51,096 bases of DNA, taken from the NCBI GenBank assembly GCA_003228685.1, contig QIFC01000014.1, positions 1-51,096 on the forward strand, given 5' to 3'. Below the pieces are notes generated by a model that did not search any database, was not told the DNA's origin, and saw only the letters and a program-made list of their open reading frames with translations. Shown here in pieces: positions 14,556 through 21,546 of the stretch (position 1 is the first letter of the stretch; each line of letters opens with the position of its first letter). This DNA is from Chloroflexota bacterium. Its GTDB lineage: Bacteria > Chloroflexota > Dehalococcoidia > DSTF01 > RBG-16-68-14. A program made the position numbers and the translations under genes.

Positions 14556-15537
14556 GCCGCTGCAACAGCTCCTCGGCGCCCTCGCAGATGTCGGTCAGCA
14601 CCTCAACCGCCGGCCGTATCGAGTCGACGTCACCGGCCGACTCGCCCATATAGACCGCCGCAACCTCCGGGTCCTTCCGATACGCCGCGGACGTCTTCTC
14701 ACGCAGCGCCTCGCGCTGGTCGACGATCTCTCGATCGCGGCCGTCCCACTCGCGCACGAACTGGTTCGCATACACGCGAGATCCGATCTCTTCCGGCCAC
14801 GGCAGCCCATCGATCAGGTCGTACACCTTCGTGAAGACCGTATCTTCGCCGTCGCTCTGAACGACGCGCTCTTTGTAGACCTCCGGCACCTCGATCGCCT
14901 CGGGTGTCGCCAGGAACGCCGTCCCCAAGCTCGCGCCATCCGCGCCCGCCGCCAGCACGGCTGCCAGCGCCCGGCCCGTCGCGATACCTCCGGCCGCCAG
15001 CACTGGTAGTTCGAGATAACGCCCGGCGATCCGTACCAAGAGCGGCAGCATCGCTGCCGTGCCGCAGTGGCCGCCCGCCTCGTTCCCCTGCGCGATCAGC
15101 ACGTCCGCGCCGCCGGCCACCGCCAGCTCCGCGCCTTCCATCGACTGCACCTGGCAGATGACAAGCGCGCCGGCGTCCTTCGCCATTCGAAGCCACGGCT
15201 GCGGATCGGAGAACGACAGGACTATTGCTGGCGCCTTCTCCTCAAGCGCAGCAGTGAAGTTCGCCTCCAGCAGCGACATCAGTGGCGTGATGAAGCCCAC
15301 AGCGAACGGCCTGTCGGTCCGCCCTCGGATGATCTCGATTTGCTCGCGCACCCAGTCGGGCCCTCGTTCGTCCGTCCCGCCGAAACTGCCAAGCCCTCCC
15401 GCCTCCGAGACGGCCGCCGCCAGCGTGCCGCCGCTGTGGCCGCTCATGGGCGCGGACATGATCGGGTACTTCAGGTCGAACAGCTCAGTGAACCGCGTCG
15501 TTAGCAAGATAGTCGCTCCCTTTGGCCCCTCCACCAT
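14545..15537 (-). CDS. Nitronate monooxygenase (2-nitropropane dioxygenase family)
   Basis: 330 residues. Short N-terminus then FDLKYPIMSAPMSGHSGGTLAAAVSEAGGLGSFGG, the FMN-barrel signature of the NMO family; LIAQGNEAGGHCGTAAMLPLL contains the conserved H of the GGH loop, and LPVLAAGGIATGRALAAVLAAGADGASLGTAFLAT gives the phosphate-binding site. The enzyme oxidises alkyl nitronates, and relatives include FabK-like enoyl-ACP reductases, so the specific reaction is not certain. ATG of the ILLTTRF region lies a few codons inside and is an alternative start. Confidence 0.88.
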   Translation of the reverse strand: MVEGPKGATILLTTRFTELFDLKYPIMSAPMSGHSGGTLAAAVSEAGGLGSFGGTDERGPDWVREQIEIIRGRTDRPFAVGFITPLMSLLEANFTAALEEKAPAIVLSFSDPQPWLRMAKDAGALVICQVQSMEGAELAVAGGADVLIAQGNEAGGHCGTAAMLPLLVRIAGRYLELPVLAAGGIATGRALAAVLAAGADGASLGTAFLATPEAIEVPEVYKERVVQSDGEDTVFTKVYDLIDGLPWPEEIGSRVYANQFVREWDGRDREIVDQREALREKTSAAYRKDPEVAAVYMGESAGDVDSIRPAVEVLTDICEGAEELLQRPNS

Positions 15538-15572
15538 TTTAGACGACCCGTTCGCGAAGGGTCGGCCTTTGC

Positions 15573-15578
15573 TACCAT
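15573..15578 (+). promoter_or_regulatory. Possible -10 box of a leaderless gene
   Basis: TACCAT ends seven bases before ATG 15586, with no Shine-Dalgarno in between, the same spacing as at 8871 and 48058. The -35 region is weak (TTCGCG at 15551). Supports ATG 15586 rather than TTG 15583 as the start. Confidence 0.35.
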
Positions 15579-15585
15579 TTACTTG

Positions 15586-16512
15586 ATGTCGACAGAGCTA
15601 GCTTCCGTCTCCAGCGCCCGCCTGCTGATCAACTTCCTGAACCAGCGCTTCGAGGCCGGGTTCTCCCCTCCTCAGGCATCTGGCGGCGCCTTCATCTCGT
15701 CGGACGGCGACCACACGCTCGGCATCTACGTCGCCCCGCTCTGGGAAGAGGACGGCGCGTGGGACGCCCACCTAACCAAGATGGAGAGCCGGCTCAGCAG
15801 CGGCGGCGGCTCCTTCCTGCTTTGGGTGCCGCCGCGCGCAATGGTTCCCGGTGAGGAGCCAGACGCCAGCTTCTTCGTCCAGCGCGTCCAGGCCGGCGTT
15901 TCTTCCCTGCCCGAGGACGCGCGCACGGAGGTGACGTTCCCCGTCACGCTCAAGCTCGCCAAACTGCGTGAGGAGGGCGGCTACGCGTCCGTCATCGGCG
16001 GGCTCAATCGCTGGTGGACCCGCATCACGGAGAACGTCAACGGCACCTTCCACGTCGATAGCACCGCCATCCACCGCCTCACCCAAGACGGCGAAGCGCG
16101 AGAGCGGCTCTGGAGCGACATCGGCAGCCTTTCGCACAGCATCGATGTCGGCCAAGCAGCCAACTTCGATGTCGACGACTCCTGGACCCTCCAGCGTCTG
16201 CACGATTCGGACTCACGCTCTGGCGTCGCCATTGTCGCCGCCCCTCCTAACATCGATCCCACCGACGGCATCCTCGTGCGCCGCAGCGTGCGCAAGCGCC
16301 TAGCCGCTGCCAACGAGGCATTAGGCGCGCTCGATGTCGACCTGCGCGTCGTCGGCCTCATCGGCAGCTACGAGTACGGCGAACTGGAAACCGCCGGCGC
16401 GACGGTCAAAGCCGTCAATTCGGATCTCTTTAGTCGCATGGAGGTCGTCTCCATCCTCGCCGACGGCGAAGTCCGCCCCACATTCCTGCCCAAAGCTCTT
16501 CCCTGGTCGTAG
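15586..16512 (+). CDS. Hypothetical protein
   Basis: 308 residues from ATG 15586. I do not recognise the family. No signal peptide or transmembrane segment. It begins with SSARLLINFLNQRFEAGFSPPQASGGAFISSDGDHTLGIYVAP and a SLLLWVPPRAMVPG-like block, and later reads GGLNRWWTRITENVNGTFHVDSTAIHRLTQD. It appears soluble and mixed alpha/beta. It is divergent from the nitronate monooxygenase gene and upstream of a Gfo/Idh/MocA oxidoreductase, but no shared role is evident. Confidence 0.7.
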   Translation: MSTELASVSSARLLINFLNQRFEAGFSPPQASGGAFISSDGDHTLGIYVAPLWEEDGAWDAHLTKMESRLSSGGGSFLLWVPPRAMVPGEEPDASFFVQRVQAGVSSLPEDARTEVTFPVTLKLAKLREEGGYASVIGGLNRWWTRITENVNGTFHVDSTAIHRLTQDGEARERLWSDIGSLSHSIDVGQAANFDVDDSWTLQRLHDSDSRSGVAIVAAPPNIDPTDGILVRRSVRKRLAAANEALGALDVDLRVVGLIGSYEYGELETAGATVKAVNSDLFSRMEVVSILADGEVRPTFLPKALPWS

Positions 16513-16597
16513 CGTGCCCGCTTCGCGTGGCTGTGCCAGCTCGCGCCGATACTAACTGCAGGAGCGCACGGCTGGGCGCCCAATACGTGAGGCACAC

Positions 16598-17692
16598 ATG
16601 AGACCACAAGTCGGCAGACCACAAGTCGGCATCATCGGGGCCGGCCTCATCGGCCGTTTTCACTCCCGCGGCGTCCACGGCCTGACCAAGCTGGGCCTGG
16701 TCGACGCCACGTATGTCGCCGTCTGCGACCGGGAGCTTGAGCGCGCCCAGACCTTCGCCCGTATCGCGGACCTCGACCTCGCTACGACCGATCCCGAAGA
16801 GCTGATCGCCTCACCCAGCGTCAACACCATCTACGTCTGCACCCCAACGGCCGAGCACAAAGACCTCGTCCTGCGCGCCGCTGCCGCCGGCAAGCACGTC
16901 TTCTGCGAGAAGCCACTCGCGCCCACGCTGGCGGACGCGCAAGAGATGTACAGCGCGGTCCAGGACGCGGGCGTCCGCCACCAGGTTGGGCTGATCCTCC
17001 GCCACTCGCCGGTCTGCACCGTCCTCAAGGAACTATTTTCCGATCCCACTCTCGGGCGACTCATGACCATCGTCTTCCGTGACGACCAGGCCTTCCCGGT
17101 CCAGGGCCATTACGCCAGCGATTGGCGCGGCGACGTCGCCATCGCCGGAGGGGGGACGCTCATTGAGCACAGCATCCACGACCTCGATCTCCTCACCTGG
17201 CTGGCCGGCGACGTTGAGAGCATCCAAGCCCAGACGCGCAACTACGCCGGCCATGAGGGCGTCGAGGACCTCGCGTCCGTCACGCTCAACTTCACAAGGG
17301 GCGCAACCGCCCAGCTCACGTCCGTGTGGCACGACATCAAGGAACGCGCCTCGGGACGCCTCCTCGAGGTCTTCTTCGAACGCGGCTACTTCGCGGTCGA
17401 TCAGGACTTCTTCGGTTCGATCAGCTATGAGACGAACGGCACGCAGGGACCAGCAACGATCTCCGATCAGGAGGTCAGACAGCGCTACCTCGACATCGCC
17501 GGCCTCGACAAGGACGTCTTCGACCAGCCTCTCGGCAAGTATTCGCTCGAGGACTACTTCTTCCTCCAGGCGCTAGTGGAAGACCGTGACCCCTTCCCGG
17601 GCTTCGATGTCGCCCTGCGCGCCCACAAGCTCGTCGACGCGGCCTACCGCTCGGCGGCGGAGGACGGGCGGAAGATCGAGCTAGCCTCGTAG
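16598..17692 (+). CDS. Gfo/Idh/MocA-family oxidoreductase
   Basis: 364 residues. VGIIGAGLIGRFHSRGVHGL is the NAD(P)-binding Rossmann motif, TIYVCTPTAEHKDLVLRAAAAGKHVFCEKPLAPTLADAQ contains the EKP motif diagnostic of the family, and GGTLIEHSIHDLDLLTWLAGD holds the conserved His/Asp of the active-site helix. Members oxidise or reduce cyclic polyols and sugars such as myo-inositol. Codons 2-11 are a duplication: the 15-base unit at 16601-16615 is repeated at 16616-16630 (RPQVG twice), so the true start could lie after it. A hairpin begins right after the stop codon. Confidence 0.9.
   Translation: MRPQVGRPQVGIIGAGLIGRFHSRGVHGLTKLGLVDATYVAVCDRELERAQTFARIADLDLATTDPEELIASPSVNTIYVCTPTAEHKDLVLRAAAAGKHVFCEKPLAPTLADAQEMYSAVQDAGVRHQVGLILRHSPVCTVLKELFSDPTLGRLMTIVFRDDQAFPVQGHYASDWRGDVAIAGGGTLIEHSIHDLDLLTWLAGDVESIQAQTRNYAGHEGVEDLASVTLNFTRGATAQLTSVWHDIKERASGRLLEVFFERGYFAVDQDFFGSISYETNGTQGPATISDQEVRQRYLDIAGLDKDVFDQPLGKYSLEDYFFLQALVEDRDPFPGFDVALRAHKLVDAAYRSAAEDGRKIELAS
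16601..16630 (+). repeat. 15-bp perfect tandem duplication at the start of a gene
   Basis: AGACCACAAGTCGGC occurs twice in direct succession, adding the five residues RPQVG to the N-terminus. It keeps the frame. Confidence 0.9.
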
Positions 17693-17714
17693 GGACAGAC
17701 CTTCAGGTCTGTCC
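17693..17714 (+). terminator. Perfect hairpin starting at the stop codon
   Basis: GGACAGACC, loop TTCA, GGTCTGTCC: 9 perfect pairs immediately after the TAG stop. No T tract. Its position between convergent genes suggests a 3' end structure, or a member of a dispersed palindrome family. Confidence 0.5.
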
Positions 17715-17792
17715 GCCTAATGCCCTCAACTCGTCGACGCCGCCTACCGCTCAGCGGCAGACGCTGGGCGGAAGACCGAGCTAGCCTCGTAG

Positions 17793-17814
17793 GGACGGAC
17801 CTTCAGGTCGGTCC
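17793..17814 (+). terminator. Second, imperfect copy of the hairpin
   Basis: GGACGGACC, loop TTCA, GGTCGGTCC: the same hairpin one period later, with one mismatched pair. It ends 7 bp from the end of the convergent short SDR-like gene. Confidence 0.4.
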
Positions 17815-17820
17815 GCCGTC

Positions 17821-18234
17821 TCAGTTCTGTCGCGCGATATCCACTAACCGTATCCTGATTGTCGTCAGCGTTTCGTCCTGATCCGCGTCCGCCGACAGCT
17901 CGATCACTTCTCGCCCAGCCAACGCCTCGCTCGCGATGTCGCCTGCCGCGACCACCAGGTCGATCGCGCCCAGTTCGCGTTCAGCTTGCTCGACGGCCTT
18001 TCGCACTTGCTCGCCGTCCGACGCGTCGAGCGGCAGAGCGATCCCCTTGCGTCCGAGGGCCCACAGCTCGTTCAGCGCCGAATTGATCGCGAACTCCGCC
18101 TTCGTGTCTGCCGTCAAGCTCCCAATCGCGATGTCTGCGCCCATCTCGGCCAGCCCGATCAGCACGGCCCTGCCCAGCGTCGTCTCGCCGCCCACGACCA
18201 GGATGTTCTTGCCTATCAGATCGCCTTCGCTCAC
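17821..18234 (-). CDS. Short SDR-like protein (possibly truncated)
   Basis: 137 residues starting in a 4-bp overlap with the end of the dehalogenase-like gene. The N-terminal half is SDR-like: GKNILVVGGETTLGRAVLIGLAEMGADIAIGS (TGxxxGxG variant) and LGAIDLVVAAGD in place of the NNAG strand. The catalytic Ser, Tyr and Lys half is missing, and length is only half the usual 250. The 3' end abuts the duplicated hairpin region, so it may have been truncated by recombination, or be a specialised nucleotide-binding protein. Confidence 0.65.
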   Translation of the reverse strand: MSEGDLIGKNILVVGGETTLGRAVLIGLAEMGADIAIGSLTADTKAEFAINSALNELWALGRKGIALPLDASDGEQVRKAVEQAERELGAIDLVVAAGDIASEALAGREVIELSADADQDETLTTIRIRLVDIARQN

Positions 18235-19118
18235 GGATTGCGCTTCAGGAAGTCCTGGATCAGTTCGACGATCTGCTCCGGCTCGTCTTCCTGCAGGAAG
18301 TGGCTCGCCGTCTCGATGCGGTGCTCCTCCGCATGCGGGTAGACGCCCTTCCAGGCCTCGATCACCGGCGGCGGGATCGCCGGGTCCTGCATCGCCCAGA
18401 TGATCGTCGTCGGCACATTGATGTTACCTAGAGCGTCCTGGATCTTGCCCATTGTGGGCGTCGACGGATGCTCATCGCCCACGGGGATGTCGCGCGGGAA
18501 CTTCAGCGTGCCGATGCGCGAGTTCCAGTCGGGGAACGGCGCGCGATAGGCCGGCATGTACTCTTCCAGCCTCTCCTTGTGGTAGATGCCCGCTGGCAGG
18601 AAGCCTTCGACGAACAGGTTCAGGCCTTGCACCATCGCTTCGCCGACGTGCGGCTGCCGGAACATGTCCAGCAGCGGCGCCAGTTGCGAACCCTCCGGGA
18701 TGCGGAACGCCCACGTGTTCAGGATCACCAGCCGCTTGATGCGGCCGGCATGCTCGACGCCGAAGCCCAACCCGATCGGCCCGCCCCAGTCCTGCATCAC
18801 CAGCGTGATGTCGCTCAGATCCAGCTCGTCCATCAGCGCCGTGAAGTTCTCGATGTGCCTCGCCAGCGTATACGGCTTGTCCAGCGGCTTATCCGACTTT
18901 CCGAACCCCATGTGGTCCGGCACCACACAGCGATTCGTCTGCGAGAGTGCTGGAATGAAGTTGCGATAGAGGTACCCCCACGTCGGGTTGCCGTGCAGCA
19001 TCACGATCGGGTCGCCCTCGCCCTCGTCGACGTAGTGCAGCTTGACGCCGTCGTGCTCGTGGAACTGCGGCTTGTACGGCCATGTGCCGCCGAACGTCTC
19101 GTTCGTTAGGTCAGCCAT
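18231..19118 (-). CDS. Haloalkane dehalogenase-like alpha/beta hydrolase
   Basis: 295 residues from ATG 19118, chosen because AAGGAGGG lies 5 nt upstream and the extension above it shows no domain. MLHGNPTWGYLYRN supplies the oxyanion/halide Asn44. The nucleophile elbow is VMQDWGGPIG (Asp110 with Trp111), which distinguishes haloalkane dehalogenases from Ser hydrolases. RLVILNTWAF follows as in that family, and the catalytic His is near 273 (ETASHFLQED). The family hydrolyses carbon-halogen bonds to alcohols; substrate range cannot be read here, and related fluoroacetate or epoxide hydrolases remain possible. Confidence 0.83.
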   Translation of the reverse strand: MADLTNETFGGTWPYKPQFHEHDGVKLHYVDEGEGDPIVMLHGNPTWGYLYRNFIPALSQTNRCVVPDHMGFGKSDKPLDKPYTLARHIENFTALMDELDLSDITLVMQDWGGPIGLGFGVEHAGRIKRLVILNTWAFRIPEGSQLAPLLDMFRQPHVGEAMVQGLNLFVEGFLPAGIYHKERLEEYMPAYRAPFPDWNSRIGTLKFPRDIPVGDEHPSTPTMGKIQDALGNINVPTTIIWAMQDPAIPPPVIEAWKGVYPHAEEHRIETASHFLQEDEPEQIVELIQDFLKRNP

Positions 19119-19147
19119 TGTGCCCTCCTTGGCGCTCGTGTGTGTCT

Positions 19148-19639
19148 CTAGATCAGCTCTCTCAATTGCCGCGCGAACGCTTCGCCGTCCAGCTTTGGCG
19201 CCAAGTCGAGGTCGCCGAGCTGATGGTGCCAGAACGCGGGCTTCGGAGGCTCTTGCTGCCACGTTGGCCCGGCCGGATATGCCAAATAGACGTCCCACGC
19301 CGGCCAGTCCTGCGGCAGGCCCAGCACGCCAGCAAACGGCGGCGGCAGCGCCTTCTCCGCGTCCCAGAAGTGGACACCTCTCTCATCGGAAATGAGAGAG
19401 GCACTCTCGCGAGCCGCGGCTCCGCTATCGTCGGGCAGGATCGGCACCCACGCGACGTATACGCGCAGCGACGCGTCGGCCACTTGATCGAGTACTTGTG
19501 CCTGGATGACAGAGGCCCCCTGCCGGCACATGTCTCACGTCGGCGATGTCAGCAGCAGTATGCGCACCTTCTCCGCGTCCGCGTTGAACGCGGCCCGCAG
19601 CGCCTCCACTCCACCCGAGAGCACGACCACGTCACCCAT
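19148..19639 (-). CDS. Thioredoxin-like putative selenoprotein (in-frame TGA read as Sec)
   Basis: ATG 19639 opens 34 codons (MGDVVVLSGGVEALRAAF..., then ILLLTSPT) before TGA 19537-19535, after which the same frame continues for 128 residues to 19148. Read as selenocysteine, the TGA makes the motif T-U35-D-M-C38-R, a UxxC version of a thioredoxin CxxC site placed right after a hydrophobic strand, as in redox proteins. The downstream part (LRVYVAWVPILPDD, VHFWDAEKALPPPFAGVLGL, AWDVYLAYPAG, PAFWHHQL) is continuous and coding-like. A SECIS-like stem-loop lies just after the TGA. The alternative is a nonsense mutation in a Cys protein. The gene is 29 bp upstream of the dehalogenase-like gene. Confidence 0.72.
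19497..19530 (-). promoter_or_regulatory. SECIS-like stem-loop after the TGA codon
   Basis: On the minus strand, TGTGCC (19530-19525) pairs with GGCACA (19502-19497). Inside it GGCAGGG (19524-19518) pairs with CTCTGTC (19514-19508), with two G-U pairs and a GGC loop at 19517-19515. A 5-nt bulge (ATCCA) lies on the 3' side. The loop begins about 17 nt after the TGA, within the window known for bacterial SECIS elements, and contains G residues as expected. Folding was judged by eye. Confidence 0.5.
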
Positions 19640-19675
19640 TCACCCCGACCCCTGACCCTCGACCCAAAACCCTCG

Positions 19676-20497
19676 TCATAGATGCACCGTCAGCCCGCCA
19701 TCGACGAACAGCACCTGCCCCGTCACGTAGCCTGAAGCGTCCGACGCCAGGTACACCGCCAGCGGCGCGACTTCATCGGACTTGCCCGCGCGCTTCATCG
19801 GTACGAAGCGCACCGTCTGGTTCGCTTCCGGCGACAGGTCGCCCAGCGCCTGTGAGTCCTCCATCCAGCCCTGCGCGATCGCGTTCACCGTGATGCCGTC
19901 GGCTGCCCATTCCTGCGCCAGCGCGCGCGTCAGGTTCAGGATGCCGCCCTGCGCCGCGCAGTACGCCGACGCGTTTGCCAGCCCTCGCTCGCCCAGCACG
20001 GACGCCACGTTGATGATGCGGCCCCGGCTGCGGTTCGTCGCTTCGTTCTTCAGCATCTCCTTGCCCGCCGCGCGGCAAACGAAGAACGTCGCGCTTAGGT
20101 TCTGTCCCAGCACCCGGCTCCACTCGGCGTCACTCACCTTCGTCACCGCCTTGCCTAGAAACAGGTCGGGCGCGTTCACGACGATATCGAGGCCGCCCAT
20201 CTCCTTCGCGACCTGGCGCACCATCACCTGCGCGCCCTGCCCCGACGACACGTCGGTCGACTGCTCGATCACGTTGCGGCCCATCTCGCGCACGTCTCGC
20301 GCCGTCTTGCGTACTGCGAGCGCCTCCTCGGCCATCGTCGTCTCGCTGCAGAGCGCCAGGTCGGCGCCTGCCTCAGCCAGCGCCAGCGCGATCGCCCTAC
20401 CCGCCCCAGCCGCCGCGCCGACGACCAGCGCTCGTTGCCCGGACAGATCGTACGCGTCCAGGCTCAGCTTTGCGTTCTCCCACTTCGGCACCGTCAT
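19676..20497 (-). CDS. SDR-family protein with altered catalytic tetrad
   Basis: 273 residues. The cofactor loop is LVVGAAAGAGRAIALAL and the C-terminus ends YVTGQVLFVDGG, both standard SDR. However, the NNAG position reads VVNAPD, and the active site reads SAYCAAQGG: Tyr179 is kept but the Lys four residues on is Gln183. Ser166 is present. Without the Lys, classical proton relay should be impaired, so it may be a non-catalytic or altered-specificity SDR. It lies 36 bp upstream of the putative selenoprotein gene and is likely in the same operon. Confidence 0.85.
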   Translation of the reverse strand: MTVPKWENAKLSLDAYDLSGQRALVVGAAAGAGRAIALALAEAGADLALCSETTMAEEALAVRKTARDVREMGRNVIEQSTDVSSGQGAQVMVRQVAKEMGGLDIVVNAPDLFLGKAVTKVSDAEWSRVLGQNLSATFFVCRAAGKEMLKNEATNRSRGRIINVASVLGERGLANASAYCAAQGGILNLTRALAQEWAADGITVNAIAQGWMEDSQALGDLSPEANQTVRFVPMKRAGKSDEVAPLAVYLASDASGYVTGQVLFVDGGLTVHL

Positions 20498-20515
20498 GAG
20501 CCAAGCCTCCAGAAT

Positions 20516-20541
20516 GTCACTCTGAGCGAAGCGAAGAGTCT
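20516..20541. repeat. Dispersed-repeat-like palindromic motif
   Basis: GTCACTCTGAGCGAAGCGAA followed by GAGTCT contains ACTCT/AGAGT arms around a GAGCGAAGCGA loop. I have seen this motif style as a dispersed intergenic repeat in many bacterial assemblies; here there is one copy, between two SDR genes. Confidence 0.45.
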
Positions 20542-20614
20542 GGCCCCCGTTGTGTCCAGGCCTCTCTCGCTGGCTCGAGCCAGCGGACCATCTAACCCGT
20601 CTGCCCTATCTGTC

Positions 20615-20646
20615 CATCTGTGTTCATCTGTGCTCATCTGTGGCTG
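20615..20646. repeat. 10-bp tandem repeats (CATCTGTGNN)
   Basis: CATCTGTGTT, CATCTGTGCT and CATCTGTGGC follow in a row, preceded by a partial ATCTGTC unit. They fill much of the 166-bp gap between the two SDR genes, which otherwise holds nothing I recognise. Confidence 0.6.
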
Positions 20647-20663
20647 TCGCTTTTCGTCATCGC

Positions 20664-21479
20664 CTATATTCCCACTTCCGGCGCGAACCCGATCGGCGCC
20701 AGTCCGCCCGCCAGACCGCCGCCATCGATGATGAAGCTCTGACCCGTCACGTAGCTCGACGCATCGGACGCTAGATAGACGGCCAGCGGCCCCAGCTCCC
20801 ACGCCTCCCCGATGCGCTGCACCGGGAAGTAGCGGGCTCGCGCGCCCATGAACGCGGCCACCTCCTCGTTATCGGCCGGGCGCTGCGCGACGAAGCCCGG
20901 CACGATGCAGTTCGATCGGATGTTGTACTGCTTGAGCATCACCGCCAGCGACTTCGTGAACGCGATCACGCCGGCCTTGGCCGCGCCGTACGCGAATCCC
21001 GTCGGGTTCCCGCGCAGGCCCGTGCCGGACGCGACGTTAATGATCACGCCGCCCTTGCCCGCGTCGACCATCGCTTTCGAGGCCGCGCGCGCGCAGTAGA
21101 ACGCGCTCGACAGGTTCACGTCGACCGTGTCGCGCCAGTCCTCGTCCGTCACGTCCCAGAACTCGCTGCGCTGTCCGCGCGCGTCGCCGATGCCCGCGTT
21201 CGAGAGCATCACGTCGATGCGGCCGAACTCGCGGACGGTCGCCTCGATCAGGTCGTTGCACTTCGCGGAGTCGCGCACGTCGGTCGGCACCGCGATCGCC
21301 TTGCGCCCCGTTTTCTTGATCTCCTCTGCCGTCGCCTCGATCTGCGTGCTTGTGCGTGACGCGCAGACCACATCGGCGCCGGCCTCGGCCAGCGCCAGCG
21401 CCATCTGTTGCCCGAGCCCGCGGCCCGCGCCCGTCACCACGGCCACCTTGCCATCCAGGCCTAGTCGCTCCAGGACCAT
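20664..21479 (-). CDS. Short-chain dehydrogenase/reductase
   Basis: 271 residues; GGAG lies 7 nt before ATG 21479, and TAGAAT on the minus strand at 21525-21520 is a likely -10 box about 40 nt upstream. Classical SDR motifs are intact: VAVVTGAGRGLGQQMA, DVMLSNAG, NVASGTG (Ser), FAYGAAKAG (YxxxK) and VTGQSFIIDGGG. It is an NAD(P)-dependent oxidoreductase, substrate unknown. It is the first gene of the minus-strand group that includes the second SDR, the putative selenoprotein and the dehalogenase-like hydrolase. Confidence 0.93.
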   Translation of the reverse strand: MVLERLGLDGKVAVVTGAGRGLGQQMALALAEAGADVVCASRTSTQIEATAEEIKKTGRKAIAVPTDVRDSAKCNDLIEATVREFGRIDVMLSNAGIGDARGQRSEFWDVTDEDWRDTVDVNLSSAFYCARAASKAMVDAGKGGVIINVASGTGLRGNPTGFAYGAAKAGVIAFTKSLAVMLKQYNIRSNCIVPGFVAQRPADNEEVAAFMGARARYFPVQRIGEAWELGPLAVYLASDASSYVTGQSFIIDGGGLAGGLAPIGFAPEVGI

Positions 21480-21546
21480 ACGTTTGCTCCAATCGATATG
21501 GGTAACTACCAGCGCGGCTATTCTAGCGAAGGCAACGGTGGCGGGG

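Larger units (their letters stand above)
17627..17816 (+). repeat. 100-bp-period imperfect tandem duplication of a gene's 3' end
   Basis: Bases about 17627-17716 (the last 22 codons of the Gfo/Idh/MocA gene, its stop and the hairpin) recur at about 17727-17816 with an exact period of 100 bp (CTCGTCGACGC at 17630 and 17730). The second copy still encodes LVDAAYRSAADAGRKTELAS and a TAG. Differences are scattered, mostly third-position, so the copy looks like a related allele rather than a fresh duplication. Confidence 0.8.
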
